From contig CAVLJG010000006.1 of NCBI GenBank assembly GCA_963669975.1, forward strand, positions 24,341,441 to 24,405,440: DNA of 64,000 nucleotides, in the 5' to 3' direction. Position 1 is the stretch's first letter. Each line of letters starts with the position of its first letter. This document shows, piece by piece, positions 43,440 through 55,674 of this stretch. Made by a program: the position numbers and the translations under genes. The DNA comes from Acanthoscelides obtectus (lineage: Eukaryota > Arthropoda > Insecta > Coleoptera > Chrysomelidae). The notes under the pieces were generated by a model. The model was not told the DNA's origin. It did not search any database and saw nothing but the letters and a program-made list of their open reading frames with translations.

Positions 43440-46400
43440 AATTATTATTGTGGTGATAACCTCTATTCGGTTCTCAAAGTCAAGCATTCTTTTAACAAAT
43501 TCATGAGGACGATCGAGCATTGTCGATGGTGGTGTGCGGTGCGTGTGGCATTACTGATTTTGTTGGTTGAAATGTGATTATGAGTGTGGAACTGTATAGT
43601 TCATTCTAAATCCTCATAAAAATGTAATAAAAGCCGCCAAGATTGTAAGTACAGTCAATAAGGTAAGTTACGAGTATAATGAATCAAATTAAAACCTATT
43701 ATATGTATAACAAAATATTTCAGATATTCTTTATTTGCACTCATTTTTAGTCCCAATGCTTTCATCTACCAGCAACGACCGACCCGAGTTATTTCACATC
43801 TCTTGTGGAATATATGTTGGTCAATGCCCGAAGATATCCGATCAAAAAAAGCATTTAGAGGTACCAAAAAGGGACTGAATGTCATAGATTCATCTACGAG
43901 AGAGCAGTAGAACAAAACGCCCTAACTCTGTTCAAAGTAGATGTCTTATTTCATTTTTGTGTTCTACTCTACTGTGACATAGATGGCGCCACGATCTTTA
44001 TGATTTCTTTTTTGGCACGAGAATATAGTAAATGATTGGCTAGAATACGTCAATAATTGCTGCAACTCAGAAACCATGTTGACGAAATAAGTGTTGCAGT
44101 GGTTTAGGCAATATGGCAGAAAATGGGTTGTTTGGCTATTCCTTTATAGGTGGCATTAGCGGCATTTGTCGAGCCAACCCAGAACTAGAAAATGTTTTCG
44201 TTGAAGTTGCATGCACATTTTTTTCATCGTCATCTCCCAATCTCTATAAAAAAATGGGGGTCAATAGGTTAGGGAACAAAACCCCCCTCTCCTTCAGGAA
44301 TTTGCATCGAATTCCTTTTGTTTCCGCATTGGATCTGAATGCTTTTTTTGTCAGAGTTCGTGGTATAATTTGCATACGATAAATTAGGGAGGGAGACATT
44401 GGATACAATTGATCGAATCGCTGAAATTCCAAAGCGTTTCGTTGATTTTGATTCTCGCTGGTATGTTTTGAATGGAATTGATTTAAATATTGTGTAATAG
44501 CGGTTACGTAACTGATTTAATGTTATCTTAATGAGGATGAATAACTGAATATATCTATTCGAATTTCCATTCTGAAGGTTTTTCTTTGACAAAGGTGGAA
44601 GCTCTGGACTACCATATGGTTCGAAGTGAACACTTTAGGGAATATTGAATGTTAATTTTGCTCGTCATCCAGTAGAAAAGAATGTAATCTCCTTCATACT
44701 CGAGTTTTACTTATGCCTTTTGTGCAAACCATTGGTTATGAGATGCCGCATTATTTTCATTTGCCATTTCTATTCATGTCATTTTCCATAAATCTTTCTG
44801 CTCTCAAGGTATTCTTCATGTGTAAACATCTACACCATCACTATCATGAAGCATTTATTTTCATCTATGGAAGTCGTAAAATAACATTTCTTGATATATT
44901 TGATACACCTCTATCTCCTGTGGAGATCTGTGAAATTTGAAGCTGTTTTTGTCTGAACGGTGTCGGTTTCCATCGTCGTTTATCTCAGATTAAAGAAAGT
45001 AGATGTATAAAAATTGTTTATGAGGAACACCTATCACTTTTGCTTGCACAGAGTCAGCTTGTTACTTGTAGATGAGATGTATGACAAGCAGCTTTTCTGT
45101 CGGCAATATAACAAAGAAAGCCAATGCCTTATCTATCAATTCATTGAAGCTTTGAAACCAATTAGTTCAAAAGCAGAAATTTGGGATAAGTACAATGACA
45201 AAAGGCCAGGTGACAGCAGAATTATATAATTATATGTATTAAGTTTTCTATGGGTCAGTAAGTATATACACATAGACATTTTTCCACTACCCACTATGAT
45301 ATCACATTTCTTTTGATCAGACATTGAAATATGGCATATTTCAGGATTTCCTTAACGTCCGACATCACTGTCAGAATAAAACCGTACCCAATGTCTGCTT
45401 CACCGAACGGTGCACAGAAAATAGACGCTGATTCTAGATGCTATGTACATCAACACTCATGTTCAAATACTCCAAAACATTAAGTAGCTTAGACTTTCAA
45501 AATAATCACGTTATGTATTTATCTGTAGTCAACAATTATTTAGTAATATTTAAAATGGATAAAAGGTTTGATAGCAGTGACAGTTTTGTGCCCAAAAATC
45601 CAAATGAGCTCTATTTTATACGTTCATTGTTTACCTATCGTTTTTTCATTATCATTATTTATCTACATGGAGAAATGTAACTCCTCCTTATAGGAATGCG
45701 ATATATGATTTCTCAGGTTTGTAGCAAAAAGCAAAGTTAAATATATCACGGGCAAACTGAAAACCAGTGTGCAAAAACGGCTTAATTAAGGCACAATTCG
45801 ATTTAATTCCCCAAACAGCGGTTTATAAATAGGTCCGTAATACGAATTGTGCTTTATCTGTCGTAAAATAGATGATTATCTGGCTTTAATGTACATTCTG
45901 ACAAATATATTTCACACAAACCCTGAAGCACGCAATATACTGTTCAGCGTAATAAAAGTTCTAGTAATATGTACAAAAAATACTCTACCATGTCGATTTC
46001 TATTTTTATGCTTGTTTATCAAATTTACTCATGTTTATTTATTTCTAGCTGCTATTAATATATGTATTGATTTGCTTAGTACAATCATGATAACGTTGTA
46101 GGTAGTAGGTGCCCCTAATTGGGAGCAACTGAAGATCTAACCCATTCCACATTAATTTAAAACTGTGAAATCTGTAAAATAAATTGTACTATTTATTCGA
46201 CTGGTTAATTTACTAGATTGACTGTAAGCAAAAAAAGCCATAGAATTATAAAGATGATACTGGGAAAATTATTTATAAGGCACTGGTAAGTCACCACATG
46301 AAGGAAACCATAGATGAGCCGTATTACAACTACACCCCATAACCACCACCACTACTATGAGAAACAGAGACATGCCGCCTACATTGACACGGAATCTAAT
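43440..46400. other. AT-rich sequence, no recognised gene
   Basis: Open frames at 44113-44382, 44713-44940, 45014-45229, 45438-45680 and 45847-46101 have no family match. Nothing supportable beyond this. Confidence 0.4.
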
Positions 46401-46404
46401 AATA

Positions 46405-46700
46405 TCCCTGACATTACATAGCGGTACCTCTTCCACAAAACTTAGAAACTACCCAAGCAGAGGAGATCAATAAATACCTTCCACTTGCCGACGAGATAAA
46501 AGAGATGTGAGGAATAGAGGAGGTAGTCATTGTGACTGCTGTTATTAGAACAACAGAAGGGATATTAAACAAACCTCATGACAGCATCGAGAAACTGCAG
46601 AAAGCCGCGCTATCAGGAACTTGCATATATTGCAAGTTCCTGATAGCGCGTACAGTTCTTGGCGATGAAAATAACGCCTCATAAAAACACTTGAATCCTT
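46405..46700 (+). pseudogene. LINE ORF C-terminal fragment with hairpin insertion
   Basis: Reading from about 46420 the plus strand gives VPLPQNLETTQAEEINKYL, then LADEIKEM, a TGA stop, VVIVTAVIRTTEGILNK and KLQKAALSGTC, then ARTVLGDENNAS. This is the C-terminal tail of a non-LTR retrotransposon polyprotein (pattern EKxxKYxxLAxEIKxMW...VxVVPxVIxxxGxI...LQKxxLxxTCxIVRxxLG). The segment between GTC and ARTVLG carries an extra inverted copy of neighbouring sequence (hairpin 46606-46650) without shifting the frame. Confidence 0.6.
46606..46650. repeat. Perfect 20-bp inverted repeat with 5-nt loop
   Basis: Arms 46606-46625 and 46631-46650 are exact reverse complements with the loop TATAT. It lies inside the LINE C-terminal fragment and looks like an inverted templated insertion of adjacent bases. 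Confidence 0.9.
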
Positions 46701-48975
46701 GGTTTAGAAGGAGGAGAACATCGCAATGAAATATAATAATAATAAGTATTAATAATAAGAAATCGTCTCTATTTAGGTATCACTTAACTCTTAACAAAAA
46801 TGAGTTATCATCAAAAATATGTAAATATTATATTTTTATTAACTGTCCTTCCGTCTTGCATACCCCCTTGTTATAATTTGGAAGCTTCTCTGCATTTAAA
46901 AGAATTCTAGCAATTAATATTACCTATAAGTAGCGTTTATTTCCCAGTATGTTTTGACGTGCATATAATTTTTTTCGTATCCGTCTAAGTTCTCGTACTA
47001 TTGACCTTTGCAGAACATCTGAGTTTGTTTCTTTTTGGTGAAAAAATTCATTTATCAGTTTTGACTTTATATTTCGTTTGTTTTTTATTTAGATAAAAAT
47101 CTTCTGTTATTTTCACCAAGGCCACTGGAAAAGATTGTTTCAATAGAACATCTGAAACTTATCCTGTGGTTTCTCCCAAACGAAGTGCACGGTTATTCAG
47201 AGATACTGGGAAACGTATGTGGTTTCCTGCTATCAACGTAGAGGTCGTCATTACCACTTTTTTCAAACTATTCACGGGTGGCAATATCATCTCTTCGCGC
47301 TTTATAAAAGTTCCAACCTAATATCACGTTCTACATCATAGAATATAATAAGACAAAAAATAGTTATCATCTAGATGATACTATTAATCCCGGCAAACCA
47401 TGCATCAACATTTCGAACTACACTTCCGACGTCTAACATACCCTTCCGACAGCGCAAAAATGAGTTATGTCAACGCCTACTGTGCGGCGGCAACTCTTGA
47501 AGAAAATCACGACAATAAAAAGGGCAGTATATATCCGCGCCGAATCTACATAAAATTACATCAACTGCCGCTGCAGCGTACTACAACACCACATCGAGTC
47601 GATATACCGAGCTCTTCCAGCCAACAGTTTTACGGATCATAAAATCCGAAAGCATATAAATATGGAAGTTTGTACGGTAGCTGATAAGCCAGGAAAACTG
47701 AACAAAAATCTCAATTTGATTAGTACATGAAACTGGTCCGATTAGGATTGCGATTGGAAACTTTGAGTAGGAATTGTTGAAAACAGAAATAGTATTAATT
47801 AGCATGTCACAATTACGTCAATCTGGAAAAATATTTATTTTAGATTTTCAATTTCCAGGTCTAAGTAAAAAAAATGTTTTTCTGTTGACACCAAAGCCTT
47901 ATTGGAAGGTAGTTTTTCTTTATCTAATGTAAATAACGATAACAAACAAGTACATTTTTAAAAACTGCAAAAAGCCCGACTGCATTAACTGAAAATGAAT
48001 TTTCATTATGCTATCAAGACGAATCTAAGGACACCGCAAAGGTCAAAATTGATCAAGCCCTTTGTTTGTCTTGTAGCCCATCAAATTGAATTTTTTGGAT
48101 TCATACATTCATACCTACATGAGAAAAACATTACCCTCCTTCAGAGAAAGTTGGGTAAAAAAAGACTGTTTGAGTAATGTAGGGTATTACAAGCTTTCTA
48201 TGTAGGTATCCTTCGAAAATACTTGAATAATTGACATAATATTAGGAAATGGCTTTCATTGTTAGCATTAGGAAGACAGAAGAAAGTTTACACCTGACTC
48301 CCTCACTTCAAAGTATTTGAGTTTTAAACGTCAGTATCGTAATATTTATAAAGTACTGATAAGTCAAATTTTGTACAATAGGTTGTAAGAGTGGGCGACT
48401 AATAATGGTTCACCTTTCAAACTAAGTATATCATTAACTAAGCCAAGAAATCACGACTATTGGCCATATCGAGAAGTGTCTTTTTTCTTCTTATGTAAGT
48501 AATAATACTAACAAAAAAGTCCCATTTAAAATTTGATTCCCCTAATATTAGCCTTTTTCGGGTTTTACAAGAAACGTTTTGATTTCGCTAATAGCCAATC
48601 ACAAACCAGCTCCGATATCACGAGAATCTGCTGCACAGAATCAGAACGACTCGGAGATACTTCTGTTTATAACCCAGAAAGTCATCTTCTCACTTTAACA
48701 GTTTGAGCATTACGTTTGATATTTTTGAGAATGAGTACTGCGTATCAATCGTGATGTGGATATATTTTTTGAATTACCCGACCCGGAAGAATATAAAACA
48801 CGGCAATAAACGAAGGATCTACTAAAATTTGTACTCAACAGATTCGAATAGATTAGAAGCAGCCAAGCCTGTATGTTTACATTATTTCGTTGGTCCCCAA
48901 AATTGCATAGTTTTAGTGCACACTTTTGACTTATTTGACCACCATTACCTTCCTACTAAAGTGACAAAGCTGTAA
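46701..48975. other. AT-rich sequence, no recognised gene
   Basis: A GC-richer stretch at 47395-47640 has an 80-codon plus frame without a recognised domain. No transposon ends are seen. Confidence 0.35.
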
Positions 48976-49305
48976 CAGGATAATAATACTTGCCGGTGGA
49001 AAGTTCTACCTTCGTTAGGCATGTGCCGCTCTTTGCAAATTATGCGAGATTTATCATGTCCTGAAATCGTCTGAAACCACAATGAGATGCAAACACTCGC
49101 ACTTTCAAAAAATATCTCTAAAAATACGAATTTGATAACATCATAATAATAATACTTACTGGTGGAAAAATCTATCTTCATTAGACTTGTGCCGCTCTTC
49201 GCAAATGTCGCAAGAATTATCATGTCCTGAAATCGTGTAAAACCACAATCATCTGCAAACACGCCTACTTTCAAAAATAAGACTTTTTAATACGAAGTTA
49301 ATGAC
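48976..49305. repeat. Diverged tandem duplication (two units of about 170 bp)
   Basis: Unit 1 (about 48980-49135) and unit 2 (about 49147-49305) share in order AATAATACTT, GGTGGAAA, TGTGCCGCTCTT, GCAAAT, ATCATGTCCTGAAATCGT, AAACCACAAT and a run with ACTTTCAAAAA. They differ at roughly one base in seven. It may be a dimer of an unknown satellite or a local duplication. Confidence 0.7.
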
Positions 49306-50098
49306 AACACTGTTAAAAAATTGACTTGTATGTCTTTGATGTTTATAGTTTCTCGTGATAGTTTTCAATGTTTCAGGTTTTGACGTTTCTTATGTTTACG
49401 TTACGAAAGTTAATGTCACTCATTTATACCAATCTGTCAGCCTTACTGATGGGACTTTTTGTTATCGATTCTATAATCGCGATAACCTCTCCACCTATTT
49501 CGATGAAATTTGGGATGATGCTGATGTTTTCTAAAATCGGTGTAGAGGTGGTTGACTCATGACCCAACAAAAAAGAGTTCCAAATCGCTGATCTTCCCTT
49601 TTACGCTACACCTAGTTCTCCTGGATTAAAGGCCATCACCGTTCACGGCTCAATTGCGACATTGAAAAGTTTGTCCCATAGATGGCGTCGTTGCGCTCGC
49701 TCTTTTGATGTCTCAACCGCGTAAGCAACTTGCCATTCCCTGTTATGGTTTGTTTAAGCCCCGCGTGATTTATGGGTTCCATTAGAGCTCAAGCTTCGAT
49801 GGTATACGAAACGCACCGGCTTTGCGCTCGCCTTAAGTGCGTTCCTGAGTTATGCGCCTTTAATTTTTTTTTAATTGAGATGTCGGAATATTTGTAAACA
49901 TGAGCATGAGTGCTTTGAGTGTGACGTGTTTGGTTTTCGTGAGCGTCTACCAAAAGATAGTATGTTCTACATTGTAATTATTGATTGTTGCAGTTGCAGT
50001 CTATAGAAAATATAATTCTAGTTCACTTCCTTTCAACCTACCGATTCGACCTTCTCTGGTCAACAACATTGTAAGGACTAATTTTTACTGAGGATTCG
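49306..50098. other. Spacer with CpG-rich patch
   Basis: No recognised gene. A CpG-rich patch lies at about 49680-49860. Confidence 0.35.
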
Positions 50099-50476
50099 AT
50101 TGCTGCCATTGTAGCCTTCATGGCAACGCGTAACCTCAAGTTGTTGTTTCATTGGGAATTACTGGCCCATCCAACGTACAGCCCTGGCTTGACACCATCA
50201 TACTTTTATTTTTTACCAAAACTTCAGGAATTTCTTGGTGGAAAGTCCCTGGAAAATGATGACATGTTGAAAGCTACTAACTTGTTTATCGATCAGGCGG
50301 TAGCTTTCTTTGAAGAAGGGATCTAGAAGCTGGTGACACGAATGGACAGATGTTTAAACGATCATGGTGACTATGTTGAAAAATGAGAAAAAATGTTCAT
50401 ATTTAAGTTTGTGATTCAATTTACGTTCGTATATAAAACTTCTCTATCTCCATTCAAAAACGATCCTTACTTAAAA
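50099..50476 (+). mobile_element. Mariner 3' fragment
   Basis: The plus strand encodes the C-terminal end of a mariner transposase: FHWELLAHPTYSPGLTPSYF (third catalytic region, with the aspartates of the usual SPDLAPSDY motif changed to Gly and Tyr), LQEFLGGKSLENDD, then after a TAG at 50324-50326 KLVTRMDRCLNDHGDYVEK and a stop near 50385. AAACGATCCTTACTTA at about 50460-50476 matches the mariner terminal repeat form. The 5' two-thirds are missing. It differs from the 6.5-kb and 29.6-kb mariners. Confidence 0.7.
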
Positions 50477-51151
50477 AAAATGGCCCTGGTTGTTTTGGAC
50501 TACTCGATGCTGCGTCATACGCAATAATGATGAATCTGGTGGTAAATTTAAAATTCGGAAAACACTTCTTTGATTCTTCAAAACCTGAGAGAGATTGTGC
50601 AAAAAATCGTACAACTCGATTTGGGATCTAAGAATAAACTATACAAACGTAGAAAGTACTCTTTTGATCCACGTATGCATTTACCATTTCTACTGCAAAA
50701 TAGAAGATATCGCTGCATCTTGATATGTTTAAATGGTTTCAACAAAAGCGTGCTAATAATTTTCCAATAAGTGGCCCTATGCTACAAATAAAGGCTGCAG
50801 AGTTTGGGACATTGATTGGAGATTACTTCAAATGTAGTTCCGGTTGGCTAGACAGGTTTAAGAAAAGACATAACATTGTTTTTGGAACAATGTGTGGTGA
50901 GTCAGCTTCAGTTGACAACAACGTTACCAATGGCCGGATTTCTCAAGTTTGGCCCGTAATATCCAGTGATTATTCAGATGATAACATATTTAATGCAGAT
51001 GAAACCGGGATATTTTATAGAATGCCACCAGATAAAACTCATAAATTAAAAGGTGAAACTTGCAATGGAGGGAAACTATCAAATGAGTGAATAACTGTTT
51101 TGATTTGTGCTAATGCTTCTAGTACTGAAAAACAGAAACTATTGCTAATAG

Positions 51152-51239
51152 GTACGTGAATGAATAGAAATGCATGTTCTGATTTTTTTGACGTTGAATG
51201 GCAGTGCTGCAAAGAATTTATCACCTTTTTTTATTTCAG
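51152..51239 (+). other. Spliceosomal-type intron in Tigger transposase
   Basis: It begins GTACGTGAA and ends TTTTTTTATTTCAG. Its removal restores the protein motif LLLIG-FMNPRYF expected in this family; unspliced, the frame meets TGA at once. Length 88 bp. Confidence 0.65.
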
Positions 51240-51457
51240 GGTTTATGAATCCCAGGTATTTCAAAACTATTAAAACAATTCCCGTCGATTATGTTGGAAA
51301 TAATAAAGACTGGATGACTTCATCAACTTTTGAAGAATATTTAAAAAATTGGACACTGAACTTGTTAAGAAAAATCATAAAATTTTGCTCTTGGTCGATA
51401 ACTGCCCCGCTCATCCAAATATTTCACTTAATAACATCAACCTTCAATTTTCGCCAC

Positions 51458-51940
51458 CCAATTTATTTATTTATTTATTTATTTAATAACGATAACATCC
51501 AACAAAGACCATATACAAAAAATTATAAATACACATAAATATATAACACAACAATATAATTCCTCTTCATCAAGGACATCCTGATGACAGAAAGATGCAC
51601 CTAGATGGTTCAAACCACCTGTATGTGCTTTCATCATCCGGACTTACAAATGAAAAGAAAATGCTATTTATTGGATTATAAAATTCAATAAAAAAAACAA
51701 TAATCAACCTCAATATCCCGAACAATAGTTCAATCATACTATAATACAAAAAATCATTAGAAAAACCTTTCAAATTGTGCACTATTCTCAAAAATATATT
51801 GTCTGCAGCTGGTGCTAAATGTTTTAATATTTTTCAACTTTTTCAATTGTTCTGGCAGAATGTTATATATCTTTGGTCCTATATACGTTATGTATCTTAA
51901 GTTTAGGTTATTGTTATTCTTGGGAATTTCTATTTGATGT
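51458..51940 (-). mobile_element. LINE 3' tail inserted antisense in the Tigger transposase
   Basis: The minus strand encodes IEIPKNNNNLNLRYITYIGP then KIYNILPEQLKKLKNIKTF, CRQYIFENSAQF, the C-terminal end of a non-LTR retrotransposon ORF2 (YxGPxIYNxLPxxLKxxKNI pattern), followed by a 3' UTR. It ends in a tail of TAAAT repeats, seen on the plus strand as ATTTATTTATTTATTTATTT at 51461-51485. ATTT occurs at both junctions and may be the target duplication. It belongs to a different LINE family from the one at 38 kb. Confidence 0.75.
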
Positions 51941-52809
51941 GACATCAGTTCTGCAACCAATGGACCAGAGTGTCATTTGGAGTCTTAAACAAATGTATCG
52001 GAAACATATGTTTATGAAAATTATGGAGCTTCAAGAAGATGTCAACATCACCAAAGATGTCACCAGTTTAGATGCTATAAATTTGTTTACTATTGCATGG
52101 GAATTGGTTACTCCAGAAACGATTCGAAATTGTTTTCGCCATGCTGGCTTAGTGAAAAACATAACTGAAATAGTCTACGATTTTAATCCAGAAGATGAAA
52201 ATTCATTCAGTGATTTACTGAAAATTAATAGTTTACTTAATATAGACAAATTTAACGAGTATGTAAATGTTGACAATAATTTAATAGCAACACAGGAATT
52301 GCCAGACTCCAATTTGGTTAATCAAGGATCCGTTGATAGCGAACAGGAAGACGAACTAGAAAACAACGATGAAGAAGAACTTCCAGTGACAACTAAGGAG
52401 GCATTAGACTGCTTGAAAAAGTTGCAACGATATTTTCAGCAAGAAGAAGACAGTGCAGCCACACTTACCAAATTAAATAAAATTCAACTTGCTGTTCTAA
52501 ATAATTATACAAAAAACAATCAGTTCAAATGAAAATTACTAGCTTTTTTACCAAATAATTTACGGTTGTTACACCTACACAGTACGTATGCCTGTAATAT
52601 GTGCATTAGATTCTAAAAAAATGCAAATGACAAAATTACGTATAACTTTTTTGTATGTATCTTTATTTATGTAGTACATGTTAAACCACATTTTAAGCTT
52701 TTATTATGTTATTTCTGCTGCTTTTTTCATTAAAAAAGTGTATCTTTTGAGATGGTAGACTATTTGTCGCAGTCCCGTCTAGTCCATTATAAGCGGGTTG
52801 CACTGTATT

Positions 52810-53029
52810 AGTGAATCCTTTCCTTCATCTAAGTTTTTCTATTTATATATAATCTGAAAGCTTATTTCACGTTTCCTGAAATTTTAGATTCCTCTATTCT
52901 GTTTTATTACAGACTATTGCACCCTCTATAGGTTAGTGTCCAATCAGTCCCTCATCCACACCACTAACTTCCAAATTAAACCCAACTTCTTCATTACAAC
53001 AGATATCCTTAGATTAATTGCAAATCCAG
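52810..53029. other. Short AT-rich spacer
   Basis: No recognised feature. Confidence 0.4.
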
Positions 53030-53182
53030 TATGGCCATGAGCCATGGCCGTCTTCTGTTATCCCGATGGGCGTGCTGTTCCCTGTCCCGGCTTAAGCCGC
53101 GTCTGCCATAATGGATCGGGGTTGAACCCAAGCCTCTGCTAGGACACGCACACGGTGCTGCCAACTCGGCTAAGTTTCCTCT
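53030..53182 (-). repeat. tRNA-derived SINE, second family
   Basis: Read on the minus strand the head has TAGCCGAGTTGGCAGCACC (A-box region; complement of about 53154-53172) and GGGTTCAACCCCGAT (B box; complement of about 53116-53130) at tRNA-like spacing. A GC-rich body follows (CGGCTTAAGCCGGGACAGGG, CGCCCATCGGGATAAC) ending at a short inverted repeat GGCCATGGCTCATGGCC near 53033-53050. Its head and body differ from the 40.8/43.1-kb SINE. It could also be a decayed tRNA pseudogene with a chance flank. Confidence 0.55.
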
Positions 53183-55674
53183 AGATTTAGCGGAATCTGA
53201 TTTCACTTGGCGGAAGAGTTTCATCTTCGGCTTTAAAGTAGACGCATTACCAGGAATGAAAATATTCGGTTGATTTTGTGGTTTTTGATCTCGTGTCACT
53301 TTAATTTCCATAGTATTGTTGAATGTTGAATAATCATATCCGCTAAAATCTATATTTCTTTCTGTAAAAAATATTTTATTGGTTAAGTGAAATTTATTTA
53401 TTCAGTGAGAAAGTAATGAAATCATTTTATACAAATGAATTTGGGCAACGTAGAAGCAGCAAGTATACGATTTGTTTGTAACCAAATTTACGTAGTTAGT
53501 AGTCAGTATACTACAAGACGATCAGCCTTAAGCTGCCAGTTCGTACTTTTTTGCGAAAACATATAAAAGTGCGTAGGTTCCATAGAATCCTAGTGTTCCA
53601 GACATTCGCCTAAAATGTGTGGATTGCAAAAAGGAGTTTAAACTGAATAAGAGCCTATCATTTTATCGGTATATCATCAGGCTTTTACCGTGACAGTTGT
53701 GATGTAATTTTGATTCAAGCTATTTCACCTCTTGTTCCAATCTAAGGTTTGTTAACAGACTTGCATACCTGACAATAACATTGAAAAATGCAAAATATTC
53801 GAGACAAACCAAATTTTTTGAAGGATACTGTAAAAAAGGGCGAACGGTAACTTTAATCTTAACTAAACTGTAATTTAACTTTACCTAGTTTAATTTTGAA
53901 TCGAAAAGTTTTTAGTAATTAGTCCCACGAGACTATATGGAAGAAGCTTGTACAAAACAATAAGAATATCGTATTAATTTAAAACTTCTAAGTCTTTTTA
54001 TTGCATTGCTTTCCGCCAAGAATATGATCGTATCACGATACCCATTTAGTTAGAAAAATTAATGCATTGATGCTTGACGGAGAGAATGTTTCTTATTGTT
54101 CTGCTTCCAAAATCACGAATTAAGCAGAATCGTCCATAAGCTTAACCGTCAATAAATATTTACTTCCGCTTCTTTGCCTTATTTAATTTAGCTCTGTTTA
54201 TTACCAATAACCGACTGATTCACACCGTATTAGTAGTAGTATTTTTGCATTGTTTTGTCGATTTGATAGACAATGGTAGATAAATTACCCACGGTATCCA
54301 CTAAAATTGTGGCGACAAACAATGCAATGTAAACGTATAGGCTTGGCTACTTCTAATCTATTCGTATCCGTTAATTTGTGATGAGAAATAAACAAATAGG
54401 TAACTTCTTTGTTCGCAGCAAGGTATAGACATAGGCCAAACTCGATAGTAGTTTTACTACTTGACAACTAATTAAATTATGTAATTTAACAAATATAAAA
54501 GGCTCATATGTTTGTATCTCGATTACTCTGCCAAAATTCGACCATATGGTCGTTCACTTACAAGCTCTATCGTCACAGTAATGTTGCGGAATTGGATGGT
54601 AGACAGATTCTATTTTCCTTTTAACGTTCATATTCTGACATTCATCGAAAGATTACCCTCAATTACGTTTGTAATTATTCATAAGATTTCGTATTCTCAG
54701 AATTTCTCAATGACGAAACCTGCGGCAACAATCCGAGACGTGGCAACACTGACGTCTAAAGGCGGCTGACAAAAAATTTGGGATTACCTCAAAATGCATG
54801 GAAGTTGAAAAGTATTGCAATACCTTCTCTTCATTTGATGACAACACCAAGGGCGAAGACTCACTAAACAATTCCCCGATTTTCTAACTATATCTAATGA
54901 GCTGGACCGTATTTGCAAAAATGTCAACGCAGCGTCATTAAAATTGACCAAAAATTATTTAAAATATTAACGATATGTACAGCTCATGCAGGAGCTAGTT
55001 TATTCAATAATCAGTTAGCAGTAGATGGCTTGTGGAGTATTACAGCCTGCCTGGCTTCCCCTCCACACCACCAATGCTATCTACTAGTACTATTACTACT
55101 ACTACTATACTAGTGTTAGTGCAGATGCCAGGCATATTTTTTTATGTAAAATGTAACTCAAAATTCGGATGTTCAATAGGGAAATAAAAGTAACATCCGT
55201 ATTTAGGGAAAGAAAATTGATGAAAATTGTAAAATAAACTCAATTAAACGGTTTACCAATACAAAATATACGTTTATTGACACTTAGCCATAAAACAAAA
55301 AACTGTTCTCCATCATTTTTCTATATAAAAGTTAACATAATAAATTAATGTATGCCATTGGCGCACAAATGAATTATTTGAAACCAATTTATTCCAATAA
55401 AAAGTCCCTTTATTTCTTCATATATAGTAATTTCAGCTTAAAAGCTACAAGCGCATATTCGGTGATTCAGTCTTAAGTTATTTAAAAGCGTTCAGCTTGT
55501 CTATTGTTAATTTTTAAAAAGTGATGTGTATTCATTACGTCTATTATATACATTGTTTTGACAGAACATAATTAAAACATTCTATACAATACTAAAATTA
55601 TCATGTAAAAACAAAAAAAATGTTAGGCAAACATTCAAAAGAAAACGCTTTAATACAATGGATGTTATACAGAC
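53183..55674. other. AT-rich sequence with a microsatellite
   Basis: No recognised gene. A (TAC)n-like tract (CTATTACTACTACTACTATA) lies at about 55088-55110, embedded in GATGGCTTGTGGAGTATTACAGC-type sequence. Confidence 0.4.

Larger units (their letters stand above)
50570..52532 (+). pseudogene. Tigger/pogo transposase pseudogene with an intron
   Basis: The N-terminal HTH is badly decayed. From 50725 the CENPB-type DNA-binding domain reads MFKWFQQKRANNFPISGPML and SSGWLDRFKKRHNI. The DDE_1 domain follows: first Asp in NIFNADETGIFYRMPP (about 50986), then a TGA in place of Arg at 51088-51090 and LICANASSTEKQKLLLIG. A GT-AG intron of 88 bp (51152-51239) then separates LLLIG from FMNPRYF. After a frameshift near 51350 the second Asp is seen in LVDNCPAHP (about 51399). 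The LINE tail interrupts after FSPPN; TSVLQPMDQSVIWSLK and a C-terminal acidic tail follow to 52532. It was a nuclear cut-and-paste transposase and is now inactive. Confidence 0.8.
50560..52809 (+). mobile_element. Tigger/pogo element, 5'-truncated, interrupted by a LINE tail
   Basis: Remains of a pogo-superfamily DNA transposon: a CENP-B-type/DDE_1 transposase pseudogene (about 50570-52532) followed by a 3' end with GTCTAGTCCATTATAAGCGG and GTTGCACTGTA at about 52776-52809, which looks like the right terminal repeat. The corresponding left repeat (TACAGTGCAACC) is not found, so the left end is lost. A LINE 3' tail sits in the catalytic region at 51458-51940. Confidence 0.75.
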
